A stretch of DNA of 44,519 nucleotides from Akkermansiaceae bacterium (GCA_015062045.1 SUVJ01000011.1:1-44519), one strand, 5' to 3'. Shown: positions 1 to 9,101, counted from the first letter of the stretch. The notes: generated by a model not told the origin, from the sequence alone. Program-made: numbers and translations.

Positions 1-1055
1 GTCTTCAGTGCCTTTACATTTAATGAAGATACACAGGCTGAGAAGGCGTCTGTTTCTGCAAGGGGAAGCCCTATCTCTACCAAGAAATCAATGCATTCAC
101 AAACGGAATCTTGTCGATAATTCAGTCTGCCGGCACAAGCTTGTGCCATCTGTAAATCCTCCGGTTTGATGCTTACCCCTTGTTGAATCAGCAAGCGCAT
201 GATTTCTACGGAGTTTTGCTCCGCTGCGTTTAAAAAGGGAGTTGCTCCGATTTTATCTGTTGCGTTGATGTTTGCCCCGTGTTGCAGCAGTAATTGAACC
301 GCCTTTGTGTTGCCGAATCGTGCGGCACAGTGCAGGGGTGTTGTACCGGGGCGAAATTCCCACACACCGCCATTATCCATGTAATCATCCGAAACGGAGG
401 CAATATCGACCAGTGCCCCTTTTTCTAACAGCAACTCTGCGATATCGTGATGATGCAACGCAGCCGCCCAGTGTAAGGCTGTAGTGCCGTTCTTTTCTCT
501 GCTATTGACATGAGCCCCCGCATTTAACAAAAGCTCAACGGTGGCTTTGTCGCCGCTGCGGGTGGCTTCTATGATGGGGGGTATTCTATCGTAAGAAGCG
601 CAGGTGTTCGGGTTTGCGCCTGCCTCCAAGAGTAATTGCACGAGTTCAACCTGATCTTCATAAGCTGTTACAGAAGCCGCTCTTGAAGCCCAGCCCTCGC
701 ATTCTCCGATGCGTTTGTTGCCTATGGCTGCATATAACGGGGTGCAGAGCTCCACGGGTGCGGAATCCGCATCAGCCCCGCCTGCTAATAGCTCTTTAAT
801 TAATTCCTTGTTGCGTTTCTGTGCTTTACAGACACAGAAGAGAGCTACATTTTTATCTGCGCCGTCTGCCACGAGCTTACGCACTTGCTCCCAATCCTCT
901 TGAATACAGGCATGGATAAGGCTGTTATAATGCTGCCAATTGAATACAGTGTTGCGTACATAGGGTATGGCTTTCGGGGGCGTAGGCGGCTCTGCCGTTT
1001 GCGCAGATAATGTGCTTGAAAAGAAGGCCAGGCTGAGAAGATAGTGCGTTTTCAT
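1..1055 (-). CDS. Secreted ankyrin-repeat protein, C-terminus outside the window
   Basis: Reading the minus strand from the ATG at 1055 gives an open frame of about 351 codons that runs off the left edge without a stop, so the protein is partial. It begins with a signal peptide (MKTHYLLSLAFFSSTLSAQT). Ankyrin repeats follow from about residue 80 to the break. Recognisable units are LIKELLAGGADAD (85-97), VELVQLLLEAGANPN (136-150), ATVELLLNAGAHVN (171-184), TTALHWAA plus IAELLLEKGALVD (191-217), TTPLHCAARFGNTKAVQ (238-254) and ATPFLNAAEQNSVEIM (271-286). Ankyrin repeats are protein-binding scaffolds, and the signal peptide places this one in the periplasm or outside the cell. It lies 80 bases downstream of two other secreted-protein genes on the same strand and may share their transcript. 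Two much shorter secreted ankyrin paralogues lie at 38635-39697. The binding partner is unknown. Confidence 0.85.
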   Translation of the reverse strand, partial: MKTHYLLSLAFFSSTLSAQTAEPPTPPKAIPYVRNTVFNWQHYNSLIHACIQEDWEQVRKLVADGADKNVALFCVCKAQKRNKELIKELLAGGADADSAPVELCTPLYAAIGNKRIGECEGWASRAASVTAYEDQVELVQLLLEAGANPNTCASYDRIPPIIEATRSGDKATVELLLNAGAHVNSREKNGTTALHWAAALHHHDIAELLLEKGALVDIASVSDDYMDNGGVWEFRPGTTPLHCAARFGNTKAVQLLLQHGANINATDKIGATPFLNAAEQNSVEIMRLLIQQGVSIKPEDLQMAQACAGRLNYRQDSVCECIDFLVEIGLPLAETDAFSACVSSLNVKALK

Positions 1056-1135
1056 GGTGTATTCTCTATTATGTACGCCATCTATTCAGGGATTCTTTCA
1101 AGAAAAGAGAAAATAATTTGCTGACGGTTCAGATT

Positions 1136-2647
1136 TTATTTATCCTTACTGAGGTCAACAACTTGGTCAATGGTGGCGGTGTAGCGTTGTCCTCCGGTCA
1201 GGAGGAGTAGCGAGACCTCAAGCTCATCGGGCAAGTGTTCATCCTGCACCTCACTGAATACACAGAACAAAATGCTGTCGGGGGCATTAAAGTCTCTGCT
1301 GACACTGTTGGTGCCGGTTACTTTTATGTTGTGGAGGCTGCTTAATTTTTCTGCGTGTGCAGCATCCACCGAGACGCGGATGTAATCTACGTCCTCCGTG
1401 CCTTCTGATTTTTTGCTGAAGTATTCAATGGTAAACACACCACATTGGGTTGAGCTGCCCTTGCTCACTGTCACGGGTGGCAATGCCTTTGTCTCACAGA
1501 GGGAGCATACCGTGAACTCCAGTGTGCCTTTTACATGAAGTTTTAAGCCGGTGGGTGCGGAATCTTTATTGATGAGCTCTGCTTCAAATCCGTCATCCGG
1601 GGTGTATCCTACGAATCCTGCTTTCAGAGGCAGCTTGCAACCGTTTTCATCCGTCACCGCGCCATCGAAACGCGCCTCCGTAATCTTGAAGCCTTTGCTT
1701 TGTTTCTCCCAAAGCATGCGGGTTTCCAGCAGAAGCGATGAGTGGCATTGCTGCCAGCTCATGTGCAAGGCGTTTTCTGTATCGGCGTGAGGGGTGGGGG
1801 AGATTTCTGTTTCAATGAGGCTCAGTTGCACCTGCTGAGCTTTTGCTTTGGGGGTGGGCGGAGGTGTTGATGGTATGAGATTGACGGATTGATTAACCGC
1901 AGTGGTATAAGTTTTAGTTTTGCCGCAGAGCACAATTTGCAAGCTGCCGTGATCTACTTCAATCTTTTCCTCAGAGAAAAAACAGACGGAATCAGGTGTA
2001 TACCATACCTCCTCTTTGGCGAGTGAATCATTACTTCTGCTCCATACCTTGCCGTTTTTATCCGTAAAAATAATATCGACAATAGCTTTAGATGATTCTT
2101 TCGTGCGATCCGGTGGCATCACCATAAAGGTGTGTTTTTTTGTGCCTTCTCCGGCATCGGGCAGGTAATGGATAATGTAGCCTGCTGTTTTGTATTCGCC
2201 GCGTCCTTTAATGGCAACGGTGGGTGTTTTCTCGGTTTCTGCCCCGGTGCGAATCTCATAACTGAGCGTACCCTTGAGGCGGAGCTTGCCGGATTTGGGG
2301 ATTGTTGGAGATTGGAAAGAAAGGCCGATACTATTGCCGTTGTTGTAAATAGTAGGGTTGGTGGCGCTGAACTGCTCTCCATCCGTCAGGCTGCCTTTGA
2401 ACCGGATATTACAAAGGATGTATTCTGTAACGGGTGGAAAATCCGGGTTGTTAAGGTTGCTGTTGTCAATGGATGCCGATAGCTCGATTCTGCATGGTGC
2501 AAGCGGGGCTCCTTCGTCATCCGTAACAGGCGGGGCCCATTGGGGTGCTTGCGGTGCTATGGTAACTTGAGTGGTGTAAAAGGAGGCTTCCTCTTGGCCG
2601 CCGCAAAGAGTGCTTAACAGCAATAAGGTAACAAAGGGATGTTTCAT
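1136..2647 (-). CDS. Secreted protein of unknown function with a duplicated module
   Basis: The protein has 503 residues and an N-terminal signal peptide (MKHPFVTLLLLSTLCGG). The Cys at 15 does not sit in a canonical lipobox, so a lipid anchor is uncertain. The mature protein appears to hold two copies of one module. Matching blocks are KLRLKGTLSYEI with LKLHVKGTLEFTV, then TPTVAIKGRGEY with PPVTVSKGSSTQ, then YIIHYLPDAGEGTK with FTIEYFSKKSEGTED, and finally KTYTTAVNQSVNL with QRYTATIDQVVDL. A proline-rich linker separates the halves near residues 260-270. The alternating hydrophobic pattern suggests beta-sandwich domains. The upstream gene (2654-3616) seems to carry a single, more diverged copy. 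Only six bases separate the two genes, so they are probably co-transcribed. I recognise no family and assign no function. Confidence 0.75.
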   Translation of the reverse strand: MKHPFVTLLLLSTLCGGQEEASFYTTQVTIAPQAPQWAPPVTDDEGAPLAPCRIELSASIDNSNLNNPDFPPVTEYILCNIRFKGSLTDGEQFSATNPTIYNNGNSIGLSFQSPTIPKSGKLRLKGTLSYEIRTGAETEKTPTVAIKGRGEYKTAGYIIHYLPDAGEGTKKHTFMVMPPDRTKESSKAIVDIIFTDKNGKVWSRSNDSLAKEEVWYTPDSVCFFSEEKIEVDHGSLQIVLCGKTKTYTTAVNQSVNLIPSTPPPTPKAKAQQVQLSLIETEISPTPHADTENALHMSWQQCHSSLLLETRMLWEKQSKGFKITEARFDGAVTDENGCKLPLKAGFVGYTPDDGFEAELINKDSAPTGLKLHVKGTLEFTVCSLCETKALPPVTVSKGSSTQCGVFTIEYFSKKSEGTEDVDYIRVSVDAAHAEKLSSLHNIKVTGTNSVSRDFNAPDSILFCVFSEVQDEHLPDELEVSLLLLTGGQRYTATIDQVVDLSKDK

Positions 2648-2653
2648 GGCAAT

Positions 2654-3616
2654 TTATTTGCTGTTCAGAATCTGAATCTTTTGGTTGAATTGATAAGAAC
2701 GTGCCCATGCTTTGCGGCGTAGGCGCAGGCTGATTTTTCCTTGTCGGGGCAGGGGCGGCTCCTGTGCATGGTAGGTGTAGGAGAAGAAGGTGATATCCCC
2801 GTTGCCGAAGGTGCCCCATTGCTCAAGTTCACCGTCCATATCTTCATAGATAATAATGTTGGTGATAAGTTTATCAAGCTCGTTGTTGCCATTGCGCGGG
2901 GTGATTTCGATGCAGGATTGTTTTATTTTTTTTGCATCCTCTTTCTCCTCCGCATAGAAACTGCTGTCATACCCATCGTCTTCTTCTTCAAGTTCTTCAT
3001 CAACGTCTACCATATCCTCTTCCTCCTCTTCTATACTTCTCTCAATCTCTTCTTCTGAAAACGTGAGGTCAAACTCGCCGATGGACAATTTACCGGGGAT
3101 TGTGTAATTGACGGGTTGTGTTAACTCAGAGTCATGGTTGTAGTGGGCTTTGTATTGTAAACTGCCGATGATGAACCATGTGCCGAGATTCGGCAGTGGT
3201 TGCGTAGAGTTAAACTCCATGGTAACAAGCAGCACGCCGTTTTCCTCCTGCACTTCGGTGTGTGTAGGGATTAACACGGTGCCTGTGGCATCCGTCAGCT
3301 TCAGGTCTGTTTTTACAGCAGTTACGCAACTGCGTCCCACCAATACATAGCCGCCGTCTTCCTCTGCCCATATTTTTTCTTCTTCATAGCGATTGGGGGC
3401 TTCCTCAAAGTTCTCCGGCGGGCATTCAATATCTTTGAGACACCGATCATGCAAGGCTTTGTCGGTCAATGCCGCAAGCTTAAGTACCAGGCAGGGCTCA
3501 TTCTCTTTGGATGAGGGCGGATAAAAATCCACACTACGCACATGCAATTGCGGCACCGTATCCGCTGCTGCACATAGTCCTATTGCCGGCGGTATGAAAA
3601 AGAGCAGGTATTTCAT
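2654..3616 (-). CDS. Secreted acidic protein, paralogue of the neighbouring secreted protein
   Basis: The protein has 320 residues and a signal peptide (MKYLLFFIPPAIGLCAAADT). The region around LGTWFIIGSLQYKAHY, then PGKLSIGEFDLTFSEEE, then the C-terminal GKISLRLRRKAW, follows the same block order as the module duplicated in the downstream 503-residue protein: a strand before a 'GxLxY' motif, an ordered core, and a final basic strand. A very acidic stretch near residues 187-215 (EEEEEDMVDVDEELEEEDD) interrupts the module. Such stretches are often disordered or bind cations. The gene is the first of a likely three-gene run (this gene, the 503-residue gene, then the ankyrin gene) behind the promoter at 3628-3655. 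Its function is unknown. Confidence 0.75.
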   Translation of the reverse strand: MKYLLFFIPPAIGLCAAADTVPQLHVRSVDFYPPSSKENEPCLVLKLAALTDKALHDRCLKDIECPPENFEEAPNRYEEEKIWAEEDGGYVLVGRSCVTAVKTDLKLTDATGTVLIPTHTEVQEENGVLLVTMEFNSTQPLPNLGTWFIIGSLQYKAHYNHDSELTQPVNYTIPGKLSIGEFDLTFSEEEIERSIEEEEEDMVDVDEELEEEDDGYDSSFYAEEKEDAKKIKQSCIEITPRNGNNELDKLITNIIIYEDMDGELEQWGTFGNGDITFFSYTYHAQEPPLPRQGKISLRLRRKAWARSYQFNQKIQILNSK

Positions 3617-3627
3617 GGATGCATTGC

Positions 3628-3655
3628 ATTATAACACCCCCTTTTTCAGAGTCAA
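3628..3655 (-). promoter_or_regulatory. Sigma70-like promoter for the secreted-protein genes
   Basis: On the minus strand TTGACT (3650-3655), a 16-base spacer and TATAAT (3628-3633) lie 11 bases before the ATG at 3616. Both hexamers are near consensus, and the predicted leader is only about 4-5 bases. Confidence 0.65.
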
Positions 3656-3727
3656 GGAAAATAGGAGCCATGAGGATGAAGCGGTTTCTTGTTCTCAAAA
3701 AATTATATTTTATTGCAAAGTTTGCGC

Positions 3728-3756
3728 TTGCTATATGGGAGAGATTTTGGCAGAAT
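3728..3756 (+). promoter_or_regulatory. Promoter predicting a leaderless amidase-recG transcript
   Basis: TTGCTA (3728-3733), a 17-base spacer and CAGAAT (3751-3756) are followed by AGCGCGC and then the ATG at 3764. With 7 bases between the -10 box and the start codon, transcription should begin at or next to the A of ATG. This spacing supports the start at 3764 over the upstream in-frame ATG at 3689. Confidence 0.6.
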
Positions 3757-3763
3757 AGCGCGC

Positions 3764-4450
3764 ATGGCGTATCGTACAATAGTGGCTTTTTTTATCCTCG
3801 CACTGGCATGCATGCTCGGTTGCCAGCAGCAGGGTATTAACAGATACCGCAAGCCACCCGTTTACAAATTTAAGCAGGACCGCACCCCGTTGGTGCAGCG
3901 CTCTATTACCCGTTTAGCTAAAGAAGCTAACATTAAGATTCGCATGATGCCCTCTAACTCACGCCAGCGGCGTGGTGCCAAGCGCATGCGCCCGTCTTTC
4001 ATTACCATTCACAGCACGGCCAATCACTCCCCGACCTCTACGGCCATGCAGCACTCCCGCGCTCTTTGTCGCGGTGCATTCACCAACCGAAGCTGGCACT
4101 TTACCGTGGACCAATTTATGGTGGTGCAGAATCTGCCCCTGCATGAAACCGGGTGGCATGCCGGCAACAATGCCGGTAATCAGCATTCCATCGGTATTGA
4201 GATGTGTGAGTGTGAGAGCCGCGGTCATAACCACTTCCGCACGTGGGATCGCGCCGCCAAGCTCACCGCCGTGTTGATGAAACGCTACAACATTCGCCTG
4301 CGTTTTGTGGTGCCGCATTACCATTGGACCCGCAAGAATTGTCCGGCCCCGCTCATGAATAATGGGCGCCCCGGGCCTAAGTGGATGTGGTTCCTCTCCC
4401 GCATTGACTACTATTTCCGCTGCATCAATCAAGGCATGTCCAACCGCTGA
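3764..4450 (+). CDS. Lipoprotein N-acetylmuramoyl-L-alanine amidase (Amidase_2 / PGRP-like)
   Basis: The predicted enzyme cleaves the amide bond between N-acetylmuramic acid and the stem peptide of peptidoglycan, in the periplasm. The start at 3764 (228 residues) gives an N-terminus typical of a lipoprotein, MAYRTIVAFFILALACMLGC, with Cys at 16 and 20. The catalytic domain fills the C-terminal two thirds. It has the Amidase_2 pattern FITIHSTANH (first zinc His), TGWHAGNNAGNQHSIGIEMC, and PHYHWTRKNCPAPL, which supplies the last His and Cys metal ligands as in CwlA/PGRP-type amidases. The longer frame from 3689 would bury the signal sequence and crosses the promoter. The stop overlaps the recG start in TGATG, so the two genes are probably translationally coupled. 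Confidence 0.85.
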   Translation: MAYRTIVAFFILALACMLGCQQQGINRYRKPPVYKFKQDRTPLVQRSITRLAKEANIKIRMMPSNSRQRRGAKRMRPSFITIHSTANHSPTSTAMQHSRALCRGAFTNRSWHFTVDQFMVVQNLPLHETGWHAGNNAGNQHSIGIEMCECESRGHNHFRTWDRAAKLTAVLMKRYNIRLRFVVPHYHWTRKNCPAPLMNNGRPGPKWMWFLSRIDYYFRCINQGMSNR

Positions 4451-6585
4451 TGCCTACCCACGGTACACTCCGCTTGGCGGACTCCCTTAGTCGTCTGCCG
4501 TTTCTTTCTACCAAAGAGCTGAAAGCCCTGCAGGCGGCATCCCTCACCACTGTAGAGGATGTATTGCTGCGGGTGCCGCGCCGCTATGAGGACCGCCGCA
4601 GCACCAAGCCCATTGCCACCCTCATCAACGGGGAGACGGTCAGTCTATTGGTGCATGTATACAGTGCAGGGTGGAGATTCTCTTATAAACGCTACTTTGA
4701 AATCAGTGCCGGGGCTGCGGATGACCCGCAGGGGGTCCGCATTTATTTGCGATGGTTCAATATGCCGTATGTGGCTAAGCTTTTAGCCATGGGCATGAAT
4801 ATATCCGTATACGGCAAAGTAAAGGAATACGCCGGAAAACTCACCATGACCAACCCGGATTTCGAAATCATGGAGGATGAGGATGCCGGACACCGCTTGG
4901 TTGAAGCCGCCATGGGCGGAATACCTGTTGCAGCGGAAGAAATGCCGGAGGCAGAGCTGATACATACGGCGCGTATTGTACCCATATACCGTGGTATATC
5001 CGGCTTGGCAGCACGCAGTTTGCGCACCTTGGTATGGCGTATTTTGCAGGACTTGCCTGCCGAAACCCGTCAACCCGGCTACGATATTGCGCCTGCCTAT
5101 CCGTTCCGTGAAGCATTGCAGGATATTCATTTCCCGTCCTCCCCGGAGGCTGCGCATAAAGCCCGCATGCGCTTTGCGTTGGCAGAGTGTTTCCGCCAGC
5201 AATTTACCGTTGCCTGGAAACGCCGCCGCACGCAGGGTAAAGCCGGGCAAATAACGGCTGTAACGGATGGTTATTTAACGGAGCTGCTGCAATCTTTACC
5301 TTTTCAACTTACTCAAGCTCAGCAACGATGCGTGGCTGAAATTCGTGCCGATATGGAGAGACCGCAGCAAATGAACCGCCTTTTGCAGGGGGATGTTGGC
5401 AGCGGTAAAACATTGGTTGCCCTGTGTGCTATGCTTTTGGCTGTAGAGAGCGGTAAAACGGCCGCCATGATTGCCCCTACACAGATTCTTGCAGAGCAAC
5501 ATTACAACAACTTCCGCCGCTTGCTGAAAAATATGGATGTGCGGCTGTCCCTGCGCACCTCCGACCGCGCGGATGACTCCGACATTATACCCGATGCGGC
5601 AGGCTATGCGGATGCTTCGCCCCGCATTATCGTGGGTACACATGCGCTGTTGTACAAAAAGAATCGACCTTTGAATTTGGGGCTTGCCGTGATAGATGAG
5701 CAGCATAAATTCGGTGTGGCTCAGCGAGAAAAGTTCATTAACAGCGGGGATAATCCGGATGTGTTGGTCATGACCGCCACCCCGATTCCGCGCACGTTGA
5801 CACTCACTTTGTACGGTGATTTGGATGTTTCCGTTATTGATGAATTACCCGCCAACCGCGGGGAAATAGTGACGGCTTTGCGCACCCCGGCTCAGATGAA
5901 AAAGATTATTGCCTTTATGCGCACAGAGCTGGACGCCGGGCGGCAAATTTACATTGTATCCCCGTTGATTGAGGAGAGCGAAACCCGCCGACAAGCGGCG
6001 GCTGTCAATGAGTTGGAAAAATGGCGCGGTATTTTCCCCGATATCCGAATCGGGCTGCTGCATGGCCGCCTCTCTGCAGAGGAGAAAGATGCCGTTATGG
6101 CAGAATTCCGCGCCGCAGATACCAAGTTATTGATAGCCACAACCGTGGTTGAAGTTGGGGTGGATGTACCCAATGCCACCATCATGATGATTAATGATGC
6201 GGATTCCTTTGGGCTTTCTCAGCTGCACCAGTTGCGCGGGCGCATTGGGCGTGGTCAATATAAGAGCTACTGTATTTTGATATCCAACGCAAAAGCAGGT
6301 GAGCCCGGGCGTGATAAATTGGAGGTTTTGTGCCGTACCCTCAATGGGTTTGAAATTGCGGAAGAAGATTTCCGTCTGCGTGGTCCCGGGGATGTGCTGG
6401 GAACGGCGCAAAGTGGTCTGGGCTCCGTACGCTTTGCCGAGTGGCTCAGCGACATGCGGCTCATTCACCGTGCCAACCGAGATGCAGCAGCCATTCTTGA
6501 TGCCGACCCCGAGCTCCGCCGCCCCGAGCATGCTCCCTTGCGAGAACTGATTCAGTTTGAGGACGAACAGGGGACTGTTGGTTGA
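4450..6585 (+). CDS. recG: ATP-dependent DNA helicase RecG
   Basis: RecG remodels stalled replication forks and branched DNA. The 711-residue length fits the family. The N-terminal wedge/OB region contains VEDVLLRVPRRYEDRR, the usual RecG start. The helicase core has Walker A GDVGSGKT (residues 314-321), motif II DEQH, motif III TATPIPRTL, and the motif V/VI region VATTVVEVGVDVPNAT-like followed by QLHQLRGRIGRG. The start ATG shares its A with the TGA of the amidase gene, so recG is read from the amidase transcript. No terminator is visible behind it, and the next promoter (6640-6668) follows within 60 bases. Confidence 0.97.
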   Translation: MPTHGTLRLADSLSRLPFLSTKELKALQAASLTTVEDVLLRVPRRYEDRRSTKPIATLINGETVSLLVHVYSAGWRFSYKRYFEISAGAADDPQGVRIYLRWFNMPYVAKLLAMGMNISVYGKVKEYAGKLTMTNPDFEIMEDEDAGHRLVEAAMGGIPVAAEEMPEAELIHTARIVPIYRGISGLAARSLRTLVWRILQDLPAETRQPGYDIAPAYPFREALQDIHFPSSPEAAHKARMRFALAECFRQQFTVAWKRRRTQGKAGQITAVTDGYLTELLQSLPFQLTQAQQRCVAEIRADMERPQQMNRLLQGDVGSGKTLVALCAMLLAVESGKTAAMIAPTQILAEQHYNNFRRLLKNMDVRLSLRTSDRADDSDIIPDAAGYADASPRIIVGTHALLYKKNRPLNLGLAVIDEQHKFGVAQREKFINSGDNPDVLVMTATPIPRTLTLTLYGDLDVSVIDELPANRGEIVTALRTPAQMKKIIAFMRTELDAGRQIYIVSPLIEESETRRQAAAVNELEKWRGIFPDIRIGLLHGRLSAEEKDAVMAEFRAADTKLLIATTVVEVGVDVPNATIMMINDADSFGLSQLHQLRGRIGRGQYKSYCILISNAKAGEPGRDKLEVLCRTLNGFEIAEEDFRLRGPGDVLGTAQSGLGSVRFAEWLSDMRLIHRANRDAAAILDADPELRRPEHAPLRELIQFEDEQGTVG

Positions 6586-6639
6586 TGGGTGGGGGGCCGC
6601 ATGATGCAAATTTTTCGATTATCAAGACGTGCCAAAAAC

Positions 6640-6668
6640 TTGCCAAGGGGAGAATGATGTGGTATAAT
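6640..6668 (+). promoter_or_regulatory. Sigma70-like promoter for aroK-hemB
   Basis: TTGCCA (6640-6645), a 17-base spacer and a perfect TATAAT (6663-6668) are followed by ACGCGCG. Transcription should start near 6675, giving a leader of about 35 bases before the aroK ATG. The GC-rich tract after the -10 box is the same one found at the leaderless promoters, but here the start codon lies further downstream. Confidence 0.7.
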
Positions 6669-6709
6669 ACGCGCGCTGACTGAAAATCAATTAACTGTAA
6701 AAGTGACCG

Positions 6710-7282
6710 ATGCCGCTTTGTCGCCCCATAGATACGCATGGACACCCCATATTCCTGATTGGTATGATGGGGAGTGGTAAAACGACTGTCGGCAAAGAGC
6801 TCAGCAGATTGACCGGCTTGCCGCTTCTGGATATGGACTCGATTATTGAGGAGCAGATTGGCAAAAGTATACCGGAGATTTTCAGGGACTCGGGGGAAGC
6901 TCATTTTCGCGCCTTGGAGACGGCCTTATTGCGTTATATAGAGAATTATCGCGTGCCTCCGTTGGGGGCTGCCATTATATCCACGGGGGGCGGCGTGGTG
7001 CTGAGCCCCATAAACCGTGAGATTATGAAGCGCGTGGGGTTTGTCGTGTGGCTGGATGTTGATACGGAAGCCGTTATCGAGCGAACTTCTCGCGCCTCTA
7101 ACAGGCCTTTGCTTAATACGGAAAATCGCCAAGCCGTTATAGATAATTTAATAGCTCAACGCGCCCCTTTGTATGAAGATGCCGCTCACCTGCGCATTGA
7201 GACTGCTCGGTTAGAGGTGTTAGCGGTGGTGGATGTTGTGCATGATGCCGCTGTAGAATTCTTTTCACATTCAGAATATTGA
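6710..7282 (+). CDS. aroK: Shikimate kinase
   Basis: The enzyme phosphorylates shikimate at the 3-hydroxyl with ATP, the fifth step of the chorismate pathway. The 190-residue protein has Walker A GMMGSGKT (18-25), the LLDMDSIIE motif with the Mg/shikimate-binding Asp, the FRALE region with the shikimate-binding Arg, the STGGGVVL glycine loop, and the lid Arg in SNRPLL. It starts at the first ATG after the promoter. hemB follows after four bases, so the pair forms an operon. The next enzyme but one of the pathway, AroA, is encoded elsewhere in this window (11752-13059). Confidence 0.95.
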   Translation: MPLCRPIDTHGHPIFLIGMMGSGKTTVGKELSRLTGLPLLDMDSIIEEQIGKSIPEIFRDSGEAHFRALETALLRYIENYRVPPLGAAIISTGGGVVLSPINREIMKRVGFVVWLDVDTEAVIERTSRASNRPLLNTENRQAVIDNLIAQRAPLYEDAAHLRIETARLEVLAVVDVVHDAAVEFFSHSEY

Positions 7283-7286
7283 AGCC

Positions 7287-8288
7287 ATGAATTTGTCGAA
7301 TCGTCCTCGTCGCAATCGCAAAAGTGCAGCTGTACGCAACCTGATGCGTGAAACAAGCTTAACTGCCTCACACCTCATTTACCCCATGTTTGTGCAGGAG
7401 GGTACGCACAACACACCCATTGAATCTTTGCCGGGGTGCACGCGTTGGTGTGTGGCTGATATTGCAGCAGAGTGTGAGCGTTTGTATGCCATGGGGATTG
7501 CATGCGTTGACCTTTTCGCCGTTGTGCCGGAGACTAAGAAAGACCCCGCCGGAACGGAGGCTTGGAACCCCGAGGGCGTGGTGCCGCGTGCCATTGCTGC
7601 CATTAAAGCCGCAGTGCCTCAAATGTGTGTGATGACGGATGTTGCGCTCGACCCGTTTAACACCTACGGGCAAGATGGCATTGTGCGTGAGTATGACAAC
7701 GGTGACTACGAAATTTTAAATGACGAAACGGTGGATGCCCTGTGCCGCCAAGCCCTTTGCCATGCAAGAGCAGGGGCAGATATCATATCCCCCAGCGATA
7801 TGATGGACGGCCGCGTGGCTGCCATACGCGCAGCGTTGGATTCCGAAGGCTTTACCAAGGTGTCCATTCTCAGTTATACGGCTAAATATGCTTCTGCCTT
7901 TTACGGGCCGTTCCGTGGTGCGTTGGGCAGTGCCCCCAAGTTCGGGGATAAAAAGACATACCAGATGGACCCTGCCAACAAGCGAGAGGCCTTGCGTGAG
8001 GCCGCTTTGGATGCCGCGGAGGGGGCAGATATGCTGATGGTGAAACCCGCTACCCTGTATCTGGATGTAATTGCTGAGCTGAAGCATGCTACGCATTTGC
8101 CGATAGCGGCATACCATGTAAGCGGCGAGTATTTGATGATTAAGGCAGCAGCAGCCTCCGGTTGGTTGGATGAGCGCAGCTGCATGTTGGAATCTTTGCT
8201 GAGCATTCGCCGCGCCGGGGCAGATATGATATTAACGTATGCTGCACCTCAGGTGGCGGAGTGGCTTGCGGAAAACCCGCTGAATTAA
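7287..8288 (+). CDS. hemB: Delta-aminolevulinic acid dehydratase (porphobilinogen synthase)
   Basis: The enzyme condenses two 5-aminolevulinate molecules into porphobilinogen for haem and other tetrapyrroles. The 333-residue length is typical. The two active-site lysines are visible: K200 in SILSYTAKYASAFYG and K253 in MLMVKPATLYLDV. The metal segment reads MTDVALDPFNTYGQDG instead of the cysteine-rich zinc motif. This marks the magnesium-type, zinc-independent subclass seen for example in Pseudomonas. The gene follows aroK after four bases and shares its promoter. Confidence 0.96.
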   Translation: MNLSNRPRRNRKSAAVRNLMRETSLTASHLIYPMFVQEGTHNTPIESLPGCTRWCVADIAAECERLYAMGIACVDLFAVVPETKKDPAGTEAWNPEGVVPRAIAAIKAAVPQMCVMTDVALDPFNTYGQDGIVREYDNGDYEILNDETVDALCRQALCHARAGADIISPSDMMDGRVAAIRAALDSEGFTKVSILSYTAKYASAFYGPFRGALGSAPKFGDKKTYQMDPANKREALREAALDAAEGADMLMVKPATLYLDVIAELKHATHLPIAAYHVSGEYLMIKAAAASGWLDERSCMLESLLSIRRAGADMILTYAAPQVAEWLAENPLN

Positions 8289-8289
8289 C

Positions 8290-8318
8290 TTGATATACGA
8301 GCCTTAAAGTAGTAGTAT
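8290..8318 (+). promoter_or_regulatory. Promoter predicting a leaderless dacA transcript
   Basis: TTGATA (8290-8295), a 17-base spacer and TAGTAT (8313-8318) are followed by six bases (AACGCC) and the dacA ATG at 8325. Initiation about seven bases after the -10 box would fall on the start codon itself. The -35 box overlaps the space just after the hemB stop. Confidence 0.55.
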
Positions 8319-8324
8319 AACGCC

Positions 8325-9101
8325 ATGGATATTGCACGCGGAGCTTTTGAGATTATTGTTCTCTGGTTTGTTTTTTACCAGTTATACCGAGCATTCAGAG
8401 AATCCCGTGCTGCTGCCATCTTGGCCGGCTTGGTTACCATTGTGGCGTTGGGGGGCTTTATTTTGAGAATAACGGGTGCCACCGTGCTGCAAAGTATTGT
8501 TGGTGCCATACTGGGGCCGGGTACCTTGTTGGTGATTCTGTTTCAACCCGAGCTGCGCACGGCGTTGGCCAAGTTGGGCTCTCACCGTTTGCTCGGTAAA
8601 CTTTGGAAACAAGAGGAGAACCAAGACTTGGTTGCCCGTATTTGTGACTCTGTTTCGTACTTGGTCAGCAAGCGTTATGGTGCGTTGATTGCTATCTCTC
8701 GCAGCAACAAGTTATCTGAGTTTGTTAAAACGGGTACAAAGTTGGATGCCGTGTGCTCCCGTGAGCTGCTGGGTACTATTTTTCACCCCAAGACCTTGTT
8801 GCACGATGGTGCGGTTATCATTACCAATGAGCGCATTGTTGCCGCAGGTTGTATTTTGCCGGTAACGGCTAAAGAGCTCAAGGACCGTTCGTTGGGGTTA
8901 CGCCACCGTGCCGGTATCGGCGTGGCGGAAGTGTCCGACGCCGTGGTTATTATCGTTTCAGAAGAAACCGGCACCATTTCCCTGGTGGTGGGTAATATGA
9001 TGCAGAGAGATGTCTCCGTCTCCATGCTCTCCACCCGCTTAACAGAACTTATTTATCATTACGCCTCCCATGAACAAGATTCGAAATCTGATGCGGCATA
9101 A
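8325..9101 (+). CDS. dacA: Membrane diadenylate cyclase, CdaA/DacA type
   Basis: The enzyme makes cyclic di-AMP from two ATP. The first 75 residues hold about three membrane segments (FEIIVLWFVFYQLY, ILAGLVTIVALGGFIL, IVGAILGPGTLLVILF), as in CdaA. The DAC domain follows, with the DGA motif at 161-163 (LLHDGAVII) and the RHR motif at 193-195 (LRHRAGIGV), both needed for catalysis, then SEETGTISLV. The 258-residue length fits. The end overlaps a 62-codon gene for a short CdaR-like membrane protein, the known type of partner for this cyclase, and bioD follows. Confidence 0.93.
   Translation: MDIARGAFEIIVLWFVFYQLYRAFRESRAAAILAGLVTIVALGGFILRITGATVLQSIVGAILGPGTLLVILFQPELRTALAKLGSHRLLGKLWKQEENQDLVARICDSVSYLVSKRYGALIAISRSNKLSEFVKTGTKLDAVCSRELLGTIFHPKTLLHDGAVIITNERIVAAGCILPVTAKELKDRSLGLRHRAGIGVAEVSDAVVIIVSEETGTISLVVGNMMQRDVSVSMLSTRLTELIYHYASHEQDSKSDAA

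Noticed and set aside
3689..3763. An earlier start for the amidase gene
   Set aside because: It would put 25 residues ahead of a clear lipoprotein signal and would overlap the promoter boxes at 3728-3756.
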